The notes under the pieces are model-generated. The model was not told the DNA's origin. It did not search any database and saw only the letters and a program-made list of their open reading frames with translations. Of a stretch of DNA of 51,344 bases, positions 26,416-34,409 are shown piece after piece; the stretch's first letter is position 1; the number at the start of each line of letters is the position of its first letter. Source of the DNA: an uncultured Anaerolineales bacterium (GTDB lineage: Bacteria > Chloroflexota > Anaerolineae > UBA4142). Both the position numbers and the translations under genes were made by a program. The stretch spans positions 1 through 51,344 of the forward strand of contig CAIKBD010000419.1 of assembly GCA_903825565.1 (NCBI GenBank), in the 5' to 3' direction.

Positions 26416-27900
26416 ATGCGACAGAGCCAAAATAACTTGCCGTGTGCATCGCGGTTTAGAATCATCCGGGCGACCGATGCCGCCACGCGTGCTACCGATC
26501 AATGCGATTGCGCGTGCGTGGACACACGCGTCGCCGCGCACGCGTTCGACCCAGACGCGGCACAACCACACGCGGTCTATCACTTGCCGCGTGACACGCA
26601 CCTCACGCCGCTCGCCGGCGATTGGCATTTCGCGTTTCAGCCGCGCGCGCTGTTCGCGCCGGTCGTGCTGAACGACGCGGCGCGCGATCTGCTCGCCCAG
26701 TTTGCCGCGCCGCGCTCGGCGCAGTTTGCCAATGCCGAAGCGACCGCCGCCGCGCGCGAGTTGATCACGACGCAACTGCTTGTGCCGACGGAGCGGTTGG
26801 CTGCGCCGACGACCCAGGTTGCGACGACGCTGACCGCTTGGCTACACCTGACGAACGCGTGCAATTTGCGCTGTGCGTACTGCTATCTGGCTCAATCGCC
26901 AGCGGCGATGCCGCGCACAACCGGCGAACGCGCGTTGGACGCGGTTGTGCGTTCCGCGGTGCGGCGCGCGTATCGCGGCGTCAAGATCAAATTCGCCGGC
27001 GGCGAGCCGCTGATCGATCCCGCGCTCGTGTGGCAGCTGCACGATTACGCGCGGCGCATCACGGCGCGCCATTCATTGGCGCTCGATGCGGTTGTTCTAT
27101 CGAACGGCACGTTGCTGACCGCGCCGATCATCGAACAACTGCGCGCGCACAACCTACGCCTGATGATCTCGCTCGACGGCGTGGGCGCGGCGCACGATGC
27201 CCAACGCCATTTTGCGGACGGGCGCGGCTCGTTCGTCCAAGTCGCGCGCGGCATTGACCTGGCGTTGGCGCGCGGCGTTGCGCCGGAAATTTCGGTGACG
27301 CTTTCGGATCGCAACCTGGATGATTTGCCGGCGACGATGGAATTTATTTTGGCGCGCGATCTGCCGTTCACCCTGAATTTCTACCGCGAGAACGATTGCG
27401 CCGGCGCGCGCGCTGATTTGCGCTTGGACGATGCGCGCATCATCGCGGCGTTGCGCGAAGCGTACCGCGTCGTCGAAAAATATTTGCCGCGCCGGAGTTG
27501 CCTGGGTTCGCTCGCCGACCGCGCTTCGTTTCTCGCGCCGCACGCGCGCACCTGCGCGGTCGGGTGCGATTACCTGGTGATCGATCCGCGCGGGCGCATC
27601 GCCAAATGCCAGATGCAAATGGATGCGTCGGTCACGGACGTGCGCGCGGCGGATCCGTTGCAAGTGGTGCAGGCGGACCGGGCGGGGATTCAAAATATTG
27701 AGGTGGACGAAAAAGTGCGGTGCCGCGATTGCGAGTGGAAATATTTTTGCGCGGGCGGCTGTCCGCTCGCCACGTTCCGCGCGACCGGGCGGTACGACAT
27801 GCCCTCGCCGCACTGCGCGATCTATCGCGCGATCTATCCCCAGATATTGCGTTTGGAAGCGTTGCGCCTGATCAAATATTACGCAGGAGAAATTTCGTGA
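26416..27900 (+). CDS. Radical SAM/SPASM enzyme, peptide-maturase type
   Basis: A 494-residue radical S-adenosylmethionine enzyme. The cluster-binding motif is CNLRCAYC (C149, C153, C156), followed by KFAGGEPL and LMISLDGV. The C-terminal SPASM domain has eight cysteines (C380, C384, C398, C436, C439, C445, C449, C467), enough for two auxiliary iron-sulfur clusters. SPASM enzymes commonly modify ribosomally made peptides or proteins. The first 110 residues contain an extra Cys-rich patch (CDCAC, 30-34) and a stretch ending VLNDAARDLLAQF that may be PqqD-like, a peptide-recognition fold; this is inference. TAGGAG lies five bases before the ATG at 26416. No precursor gene is certain. Confidence 0.85.
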   Translation: MRQSQNNLPCASRFRIIRATDAATRATDQCDCACVDTRVAAHAFDPDAAQPHAVYHLPRDTHLTPLAGDWHFAFQPRALFAPVVLNDAARDLLAQFAAPRSAQFANAEATAAARELITTQLLVPTERLAAPTTQVATTLTAWLHLTNACNLRCAYCYLAQSPAAMPRTTGERALDAVVRSAVRRAYRGVKIKFAGGEPLIDPALVWQLHDYARRITARHSLALDAVVLSNGTLLTAPIIEQLRAHNLRLMISLDGVGAAHDAQRHFADGRGSFVQVARGIDLALARGVAPEISVTLSDRNLDDLPATMEFILARDLPFTLNFYRENDCAGARADLRLDDARIIAALREAYRVVEKYLPRRSCLGSLADRASFLAPHARTCAVGCDYLVIDPRGRIAKCQMQMDASVTDVRAADPLQVVQADRAGIQNIEVDEKVRCRDCEWKYFCAGGCPLATFRATGRYDMPSPHCAIYRAIYPQILRLEALRLIKYYAGEIS

Positions 27901-29303
27901 ACGATATTCCTCAAGCTCAAGATGCGGATGCCTTGCCCGTAACGTTTCGTCAACAATTGATCGGCGATTTGGTCAGCCGTTGGCGCGCCGGCGAATCGTG
28001 CTCGCTGATCGGCGTCGGCAGTTCCGGCAAATCGAATGTGGCACGGCATCCCATGCGCGCGGACGTGCGCCAATTGCATTTCGGCGCGCTCGCGGCGCAA
28101 ACGGTTTATCTGTACGTGAACTGCGACGCGTTGACCGGCGAAGCGGAACCCTATTCGGGGCACGCGCTGTACGCGCTCATGCTCGAAACGTTGGGGCAAA
28201 CGCTCAAAGAACTGGGCGGCGCGCTGGGGGCGCTCGGCGTGCAGGCGGATGGTTGGTGGCAGGCGGCCGTCAAGGAACGGAACGAGGCGCTTACCCGGCA
28301 TCATCTCAAGCAAACGCTGGCGGCCGTCGTGGCGAACGATCAGCGCCGTGTCGTGATGGTTCTGGATGATTGCGACAAGTTGATCACAAATGCCGTGCCG
28401 GCATTGTTGCGCGGCTTGCGCGCGTTGCGCGATGATTTCAAACCGAAACTGGTGTATGCCACCGTCACGCGGCGCGAACTGAACGATCTCCATTCTAACT
28501 CGCCGGAGTTTGAAGCGTTCTTTGAATTGCTCTCCGCGCATATTTTGTTCGTGCCACCCTACACCGAGTCCGAAGCGTTGGGGATGTTGGCGCGGCTCGC
28601 GGCGCGGCGCGAAGGCGGCGCGCGCGCGTTGCCCGAAGTAGTGGGCAAACGGCTGTACGGTGTGACCGGCGGTCATGCCGGCTTGCTCAAAGCCGCGTAT
28701 TTTGCGACCAAGTGCGGCGAACACGCGCTTGCCAGCAACCTCGTCGCCGTGCTGAACGATCAAGCAATCATCGGCGACGAGTGTGCCAAAATTCTCGATA
28801 GTCTCGACGAAGATGCCAAAGCCGATCTGTTGGCGTTGGCACACCGGCAAACGGCGACACAGGGTGCGCTGACCCGGCTCCGCAAGATGGGTTTGGTGAC
28901 GGATGATTTTGCCGGCTTGCCGCAAATTTTTTCGCCGTTGTTGCGCGATTATCTGCTTGCCGAAAACGCGCCGCCGCCTGCCGCGTCCACCGCGCCGCTC
29001 ATCGTGCCGAATCCCAGTTCGCATCAGGTGACGATTGCGAGCAAGATCGTGCAACTGTCGCCGGTCGAGTTTGCGATCTTTATGGCGTTGTACACGAATC
29101 GCCCCAAGACAGTTTCGCGCAGCGACCTGGCGACGCGCGCGTTGGCGCTGGGCAACGACCCGGCATATCCGCACGGCAAGGGTCCGACGCGTTTGGTGGA
29201 CGAGTGCTTGGACAATTTGCGCGCCAAGATCAATGTGCCGGGCAAAACCTTGTTCATCGCTACGCCGGATGGCGGCTTTCGCTTTAGCGAAGCCGGGCAA
29301 TGA
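27897..29303 (+). CDS. P-loop ATPase fused to a PhoB/OmpR-type winged helix
   Basis: A 468-residue protein. The N-terminal ATPase has Walker A GVGSSGKS (39-46) and Walker B VVMVLDDCD (D157-D158), in the style of Orc/STAND-like regulators. The last ~95 residues match the OmpR/PhoB winged helix: LSPVEFAIFMALYTNRPKTV, SRSDLATRALA, VDECLDNLRAKI and IATPDGGFRFS. This predicts a DNA-binding, ATP-controlled regulator without a receiver domain. GTG 27897 overlaps the preceding stop codon by four bases and has AGGAGA six bases upstream. It may regulate the operon itself or bind foreign DNA; neither is shown by the sequence. Confidence 0.8.
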   Translation: MNDIPQAQDADALPVTFRQQLIGDLVSRWRAGESCSLIGVGSSGKSNVARHPMRADVRQLHFGALAAQTVYLYVNCDALTGEAEPYSGHALYALMLETLGQTLKELGGALGALGVQADGWWQAAVKERNEALTRHHLKQTLAAVVANDQRRVVMVLDDCDKLITNAVPALLRGLRALRDDFKPKLVYATVTRRELNDLHSNSPEFEAFFELLSAHILFVPPYTESEALGMLARLAARREGGARALPEVVGKRLYGVTGGHAGLLKAAYFATKCGEHALASNLVAVLNDQAIIGDECAKILDSLDEDAKADLLALAHRQTATQGALTRLRKMGLVTDDFAGLPQIFSPLLRDYLLAENAPPPAASTAPLIVPNPSSHQVTIASKIVQLSPVEFAIFMALYTNRPKTVSRSDLATRALALGNDPAYPHGKGPTRLVDECLDNLRAKINVPGKTLFIATPDGGFRFSEAGQ

Positions 29304-29317
29304 AAGGACCAGCGCAC

Positions 29318-30202
29318 ATGGAGCACCAAACGAATCCCAAACCACCGCTTGGGCATCGGCTCAAACGCACATTCGGAAAATTTTTCGGCTACCACTTTGT
29401 GCCGGAAAATCACGTCCGCGTAATCTACCGCGACGAGAAATATTACGACGCGCGCGGCGACGGGTTTATTCACATTGATGGTTTCTTCGAGCGCGCCGAC
29501 ATTTTGGTGGACGTAGCGTCGCACTTTGATACGCTCGATGTGGATGGCTTGCCGACGAATCAAGGCGTGCCGATTGGCTTGCGCGTGTACTTGGGCTACC
29601 GATTCGATCCGCGCGATACGATTCCAGAGATTGCGGTGCAGCTGATCAATCTCAAGCGAGAAACTTTTTTCGCGCTCACACTGCGGTACATCCGCGAAGC
29701 GTTGCTCCAGATCGTGCCGGGGTTGAACGTGGAAGAGATCGCGCGCGGTCAGGCGTTGCTGGAGATTCAACGCCGCGTGGTGGAGATGGCGACGCCGCGG
29801 TTGAGTCGGCTGGGGATTACCTTGTCGGCGGGGTTGGCGATCCAAAAAGTGATCCTGCCGCCGGAATTGGAGCAACGTTTGATCCGGGACGCACAGCACG
29901 GCTTGATTGTCAGTTCGTTGCACGAGCACCAGCCCGAACAAAACGCGCAGGCGCTCGCGGCGCAGGTGCTCGAAAAACTCAACCTCACTTCCGCCGAGTA
30001 CGTCAACATGCCGGACGCGTTCGCCGCGTTCAAAACGGGAACCCCGACGACGCGCCCGACGCACACGATTGGCGGCAAAGCCACGCCGCTCAATCCACCG
30101 CCAGCGGCGGACCCACCGAACCCGCCGCAAGCGGCGCAACCCGTGAGTTTGCCTGCGCCATCCAAGCGCAAAAAACGCTACACTGACAGCGATACATGGT
30201 GA
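29318..30202 (+). CDS. SPFH/band 7-like protein without membrane anchor
   Basis: A 294-residue protein, the last gene of the operon. The region FVPENHVRVIYRDEKYYDARGDGF through YLGYRFDPRD and PRLSRLGITLSAGLAIQKVILP has the pattern of an SPFH (stomatin/prohibitin/band 7) domain, but similarity is judged by eye only. No transmembrane segment precedes it, unlike most SPFH proteins. A Pro/Thr-rich tail ends in KRKKRYTDSDTW. ATG 29318 has AAAGGA nine bases upstream; ATG 29300, which overlaps the previous stop, is an alternative. A scaffold or oligomeric platform role is possible. Confidence 0.55.
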   Translation: MEHQTNPKPPLGHRLKRTFGKFFGYHFVPENHVRVIYRDEKYYDARGDGFIHIDGFFERADILVDVASHFDTLDVDGLPTNQGVPIGLRVYLGYRFDPRDTIPEIAVQLINLKRETFFALTLRYIREALLQIVPGLNVEEIARGQALLEIQRRVVEMATPRLSRLGITLSAGLAIQKVILPPELEQRLIRDAQHGLIVSSLHEHQPEQNAQALAAQVLEKLNLTSAEYVNMPDAFAAFKTGTPTTRPTHTIGGKATPLNPPPAADPPNPPQAAQPVSLPAPSKRKKRYTDSDTW

Positions 30203-30210
30203 AAAAAATG

Positions 30211-30246
30211 AAAACCTTGCGAAGAAATTTTCCTTCGCAAGGTTTT
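30211..30246. terminator. Bidirectional terminator between SPFH gene and recD2
   Basis: A perfect 14-bp stem, AAAACCTTGCGAAG (30211-30224) with CTTCGCAAGGTTTT (30233-30246), encloses an 8-base loop. A-rich and T-rich ends on both sides make it work in either direction for the convergent SPFH and recD2 genes. It defines the 3' end of the TIR operon. Confidence 0.85.
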
Positions 30247-30249
30247 CGT

Positions 30250-32451
30250 TTACCCGTACCGCGCGCCGTTGGGCGCGGGCTGGGTCGGCGCGCGCAAGCG
30301 TTGGGCGAGCCGTGAATTGCGTTGCGCGATCTTGTCGTTGCGTACCGCGATGCTGATCGCCTTGGGCATCCCGACGAGCACGACGAGTTGTTTCGCGCGC
30401 GTCACCGCCGTGTAGAGCAGGTTGCGTTGCAACAGCAAGAAATGTTGCGTGAAGAGCGGGATGACGACGGCGCGGTATTCGCTCCCCTGGGCTTTGTGTA
30501 CGCTTAACGCGAACGCGTGCGTCAACTCGTCCGCCTCCGCAAATTCGTACATCACGCTCGTGCCGTCGAAATTGACGATGAGCTGTTGTTCTTCCGCGTC
30601 TAGCGTTGTCACGCGACCCAGGTCGCCGTTAAAGACCGACTTTGTGTAATTGTTGCGCGTTTGCAATACCTTGTCGCCGACGCGCAAAATGCGACTGCCG
30701 TGCCGCCATTCGGCTTTGCCTTCCTCCGCCGGGTTCAGCGCGTCTTGCAACGCGTGGTTCAACTCGGCGACGCCGACCGCGCCGCGATGCATCGGCGCGA
30801 GCACTTGAATGTCCGCGATGGCGTCCAACGCGAACTTGTGCGGGATGCGCCACTTGACCAACTCGACGACACGCCGCGCGGCTTGCGCCGGGTCGTCCTC
30901 TTTGAACAGGAAAAAATCGCGGGCAGCCGGCGGAAATTGCGGCAACTCGCCGCGATTGATCCGGTGCGCGTTGGTGATGATCAAACTCGTTTCGGCTTGC
31001 CGGAAAATTGTGTCGAGCGCGGTCACCGGCAGCACGCCCGCCGCGATCAGATCTTTGAGTACGTTGCCCGCGCCGACCGACGGCAATTGATCCGGATCGC
31101 CGATCAGCAAGACGTGGCTCGTAATGTCAATCGCCTTGAGCAACGCGTTCATCAGCAACAGATCGATCATCGAAAGTTCGTCCACGATGATCAGATCGGC
31201 GTCGAGCGGATTTTCGCGGTCGCGCGCAAACTTGTTGCCTTCAAACGGTTTGAATTCGAGCAAGCGATGCAACGTTTGCGCCGGCTCACCGGTCGCTTCG
31301 CTCAACCGTTTTGCCGCGCGCCCCGTCGGCGCGGCGAGTTTGAACGTTTTGCGTTTCGCTTTCAACAGTTGGATCAATGCGCGCACGCTTGTCGTTTTGC
31401 CTGTGCCGGGTCCACCGGTCAGGATCGAAATTTTCGCCGTCAAGGCGACTTGGACTGCCGCTTGTTGTTTTTCCGTCAACGCGATTTGGCTTTTCGTCGC
31501 GATCCACTCGAACGCGGTTTGCCAATCGAGCGTGCGAAACTCGGTAAGCCGGCTGTGTGGACTCGCGCGAATCTGCGCGAGCCGGTTGACCACGCCGATT
31601 TCGGCGTAATAGAACGGCGCGAGATAAACCGCCTCGTCTTCGACGATGATTTCTTCAGCGGCGCGCAAACTGTCGAGCGCGGTTTGGATCAACTCGGCGG
31701 ACGCGTCGAGCGCCGCGCCGGCTTCGCGGATGAGATCGGCGCGCGTCGCAAAGGTGTGGCCATCGTCGCTAAACTTGCCGAGCACGTAGCGCGCGCCGGC
31801 TTGGATGCGCGCGGGATCGTCCGGCTGAACGCCCAGTGCGCGCGCGATCTTGTCGGCGGTGAGAAAGCCAATGCCCCAAATATCGCGCGCGAGGCGATAC
31901 GGATCGGTGCGGACGATGGTGAGCGCGGCGTCGCCATACGCTTTGTAGATTTTGACAGCGAGCGCGGTCGAAACACCGTGACTCTGCAGGAACAGCATGA
32001 CCTCTTTAATCTGCTTTTGCTCGTTCCAGCCGCGCCGAATCATTGCGATCCGTTTTGCGCCGACGCCTTCCACCTCGCGGAGCCGCTCCAGGTCGCGCTC
32101 GATCACGTCGAGCGTATCGAGCCGGAAATGGTTGACGATGCGTTCGGCGGTGACGGGTCCGATACCTTTGATCAAACCCGAGCCGAGATATTTTTTCAAG
32201 CCGACAATCGTCGCGGGCAGTTGCGTTGCAAAACGTTTGATTTCGAATTGCGCGCCGTACTGTGGGTGTTTGATCCACACGCCGTCCAGCAACAGCGCTT
32301 CGCCGACGTTGACGCCGAGCAAATTGCCGATGATGGTGATCGGGAGGGTTTTGCCTTCGGGGATGAACCGCGCGACGGTGTAGCCGTTCTCTTCGTTGTA
32401 AAAGGTGATGCGTTCGACGGTGCCGCGCAAAGATTGGAGTGAGGCGCTCAT
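30250..32451 (-). CDS. recD2: ATP-dependent DNA helicase RecD2
   Basis: A 733-residue superfamily 1 helicase of the RecD2 type, found in bacteria alongside or instead of RecBCD, and linked to repair and replication-fork processing. The N-terminal region beginning LRGTVERITFYNEENGYTVARF and the helix-hairpin-helix-like GLIKGIGPVTAERI are diagnostic. Helicase motifs follow: Walker A GGPGTGKTT (near residue 347), AAPTGRAAKRL, Walker B LIIVDELSM, LLIGDPDQLPSVGAG, and the C-terminal FALSVHKAQGSEY with YTAVTRAK. Length matches the family. It converges on the TIR operon and its own promoter was not found. Confidence 0.95.
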   Translation of the reverse strand: MSASLQSLRGTVERITFYNEENGYTVARFIPEGKTLPITIIGNLLGVNVGEALLLDGVWIKHPQYGAQFEIKRFATQLPATIVGLKKYLGSGLIKGIGPVTAERIVNHFRLDTLDVIERDLERLREVEGVGAKRIAMIRRGWNEQKQIKEVMLFLQSHGVSTALAVKIYKAYGDAALTIVRTDPYRLARDIWGIGFLTADKIARALGVQPDDPARIQAGARYVLGKFSDDGHTFATRADLIREAGAALDASAELIQTALDSLRAAEEIIVEDEAVYLAPFYYAEIGVVNRLAQIRASPHSRLTEFRTLDWQTAFEWIATKSQIALTEKQQAAVQVALTAKISILTGGPGTGKTTSVRALIQLLKAKRKTFKLAAPTGRAAKRLSEATGEPAQTLHRLLEFKPFEGNKFARDRENPLDADLIIVDELSMIDLLLMNALLKAIDITSHVLLIGDPDQLPSVGAGNVLKDLIAAGVLPVTALDTIFRQAETSLIITNAHRINRGELPQFPPAARDFFLFKEDDPAQAARRVVELVKWRIPHKFALDAIADIQVLAPMHRGAVGVAELNHALQDALNPAEEGKAEWRHGSRILRVGDKVLQTRNNYTKSVFNGDLGRVTTLDAEEQQLIVNFDGTSVMYEFAEADELTHAFALSVHKAQGSEYRAVVIPLFTQHFLLLQRNLLYTAVTRAKQLVVLVGMPKAISIAVRNDKIAQRNSRLAQRLRAPTQPAPNGARYG

Positions 32452-32507
32452 AAGTTACCGGTTTTTTTCGGAAATGAATTGCCGGGCGATGCTGGTTGAC
32501 ATTTGTT

Positions 32508-32540
32508 GCGTGGGGGCGTTTCACAAAAACGCCCCCACGC
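32508..32540. repeat. GC-rich hairpin downstream of the CoxM-like gene
   Basis: GCGTGGGGGCGTTT (32508-32521) and AAACGCCCCCACGC (32527-32540) form a perfect 14-bp stem with a 5-base loop. It lies just after the stop of the minus-strand FAD-subunit gene and before recD2. There is no T-tract, so it may shield the 3' end rather than terminate. Confidence 0.7.
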
Positions 32541-32545
32541 GTGAT

Positions 32546-33361
32546 CTAACTCGCCAATTCTTTTAGGGCACGCCGCGTCAGTACGTGCGCCATCTCGATG
32601 CGGTACTCCGCGCTACCGCGAAAATCGCCGCGCGGCGAGATGCCTTGCGCGGCAAGGCGCGCCGCGTTTTGGATCGTCGCATCGTCGAACGTTTGCGCCC
32701 TGAGCGTTTGTTCCGCCGCTGGCGCGCGCGTCGCGGTTGCGCCGACGCCGCCGAGCGCGATGCGAACGTCCCGCGCGATTCCGTTTTCGATCTGCGCCGC
32801 GACGACCGCGCACACAATCGCCTTGTCGCTGGGCGTACGCGCCACCGCGCACAATGCCGCGCGCGGGTTGCTCAGCGGCACGCCGATTTCGACGACGAGG
32901 GACGGGGGCATTTCCGCGCGCGCCGCGAGCCACGCGTCCAGCGCAAATGTTTGCGTTGTTGCGCCCATCACCGTCACGCGCGCGTCGAGCGCGAGGAGCG
33001 CGACGGCAAGCACGGCGGCGGGTTCACTGATGAGCGTGCCGGCAAGCGTGGCTTGGTTTCGCAAAATGCTCGTCGCGCTTTGGTGTGCCGCTTGCGCGAG
33101 CACGCCGTTTGCGAGCGCACGCAGGATCGGCGATTCGGCGAGTGCGGACAGCCGCGTCGTTGCGCCGAGCGCGATTGCGCCGGCGGACTCGCGGATGTAC
33201 GCCAGACCCAGTTCGCTCAGATCAACGACCGCGCGCACATCTGCGCGTTTGTCCGCGTTCAGCGCTGTGCCGCCCGCCAGCGCGACTGCGCCGGGCTGTT
33301 GCAAAAATTCCAACGCGTCTGCGATACTCGTCGGCTTGTGGATTTCATTCAAGTTACGCAT
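32546..33361 (-). CDS. CoxM-like FAD-binding subunit of a molybdopterin dehydrogenase
   Basis: A 271-residue protein of the xanthine dehydrogenase/CO dehydrogenase medium-subunit family. The FAD-binding motif ALAGGTALNADKR appears near residue 32-44, followed by the second site in ATSILRNQATLAGTLISEP, and the C-terminal domain ends RIEMAHVLTRRALKELA. Such subunits pass electrons from a 2Fe-2S subunit to FAD in complexes with a molybdenum subunit. Neither partner is encoded in this window, so it is either an orphan subunit or serves a complex encoded elsewhere. It is followed by no further gene of its own pathway; the upstream neighbour is an LLM oxidoreductase. Confidence 0.85.
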   Translation of the reverse strand: MRNLNEIHKPTSIADALEFLQQPGAVALAGGTALNADKRADVRAVVDLSELGLAYIRESAGAIALGATTRLSALAESPILRALANGVLAQAAHQSATSILRNQATLAGTLISEPAAVLAVALLALDARVTVMGATTQTFALDAWLAARAEMPPSLVVEIGVPLSNPRAALCAVARTPSDKAIVCAVVAAQIENGIARDVRIALGGVGATATRAPAAEQTLRAQTFDDATIQNAARLAAQGISPRGDFRGSAEYRIEMAHVLTRRALKELAS

Positions 33362-33376
33362 ACCAACTCCGACTGC

Positions 33377-34372
33377 TTACTGTTGCGCGAATGTGTCAAT
33401 CATCAGTTTCACATCGTCGCCGAGCGGGTACAGAATCGGGCAGGTGCAGCCATTTTGCCGGTACTGCGCCACTTTTTGGCGCACCTCGTCCGGCGTGCCG
33501 CTCGCGGTGATGCGTTCGATCAACTCGTCCGGCACGAATTGCATCGCCTCGTGGATTTGCTCTTTCTGCGCGGGCCAACCCAGGATGCTTTGAATTTTCT
33601 TGACCGTTTCTTCCGGCGTGCCGCTCGCTTTGGCAATGTGCGGTTGTTGCGCGAGATACTGCGTCAGCAATTCCTTCGCCGCGTTCACCGCTTTTTTATG
33701 ATCGTGATCCACCGAACAGACAACCAGTTGCGGGCGGTCGAGATCGTAAATCGTGCGCCCGGCTTTTTTCGCGCCGATTTCCAAATGTTTCATCGCTTCG
33801 AGGTTGTATTCCGGCGGCACGCAGTAATTCAGCACCGCGCCGTCGGCGATCTCGCCGGTGAGTTGCATCATCGCGTCGCCGGTCGCGCCGATCATGATCG
33901 GCACGTGGCGCGGCTCGCGGCGACCATGCACCACGTCGAGTTCGATCCCGGTGACCTTGTGAAATTCGCCGTTGAAGGTGACGCGTTTCAGCGCGAGCAA
34001 TTCGCGCATCACCGTCACGGTTTCGCGCATTGCCAGCAACGGTTTTTTGCGCTCGATGCCGACGTTCTTGGCGAGCGGATCCCACCACGCGCCGATGCCG
34101 CAAATCACGCGATTCGGCGCGAGGTCGTCGAGCGTGAGGTACGTGGCGGCGAGCAAGCCGATGTTGCGCGTCCAGTTGTTGATGACGCCGCTTCCCACTT
34201 TGATTTTTGAGGTCACGGCGGCGAACGCCGCCATCGGCACGATAGCATCGCGCACGAGGCGCGACTCGGCTTGCCACACGGCTTCAAAGCCGCGCGCTTC
34301 GGCGTATTTGACGTACTCCATCCCCTCGCGGATTTCGTGCTTGTCTTGCAAGTACATGGCTACGCGTTCCAT
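33377..34372 (-). CDS. LLM-class flavin-dependent oxidoreductase (F420/Mer-like)
   Basis: A 331-residue luciferase-like TIM-barrel protein of the type that includes F420-dependent methylenetetrahydromethanopterin reductase. It shows [30 protein letters not shown], the [17 protein letters not shown] strand and [16 protein letters not shown], followed by [20 protein letters not shown]. Family resemblance points to coenzyme F420 use, which is common in Chloroflexota; the substrate is unknown. AAAGGAG precedes the ATG. It lies 15 bases upstream of the CoxM-like gene, so the two are probably co-transcribed. Confidence 0.85.
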   Translation of the reverse strand: MERVAMYLQDKHEIREGMEYVKYAEARGFEAVWQAESRLVRDAIVPMAAFAAVTSKIKVGSGVINNWTRNIGLLAATYLTLDDLAPNRVICGIGAWWDPLAKNVGIERKKPLLAMRETVTVMRELLALKRVTFNGEFHKVTGIELDVVHGRREPRHVPIMIGATGDAMMQLTGEIADGAVLNYCVPPEYNLEAMKHLEIGAKKAGRTIYDLDRPQLVVCSVDHDHKKAVNAAKELLTQYLAQQPHIAKASGTPEETVKKIQSILGWPAQKEQIHEAMQFVPDELIERITASGTPDEVRQKVAQYRQNGCTCPILYPLGDDVKLMIDTFAQQ

Positions 34373-34409
34373 GACGTTCTCCTTTCAATTTATGATGTGT
34401 GAGCAAAAG

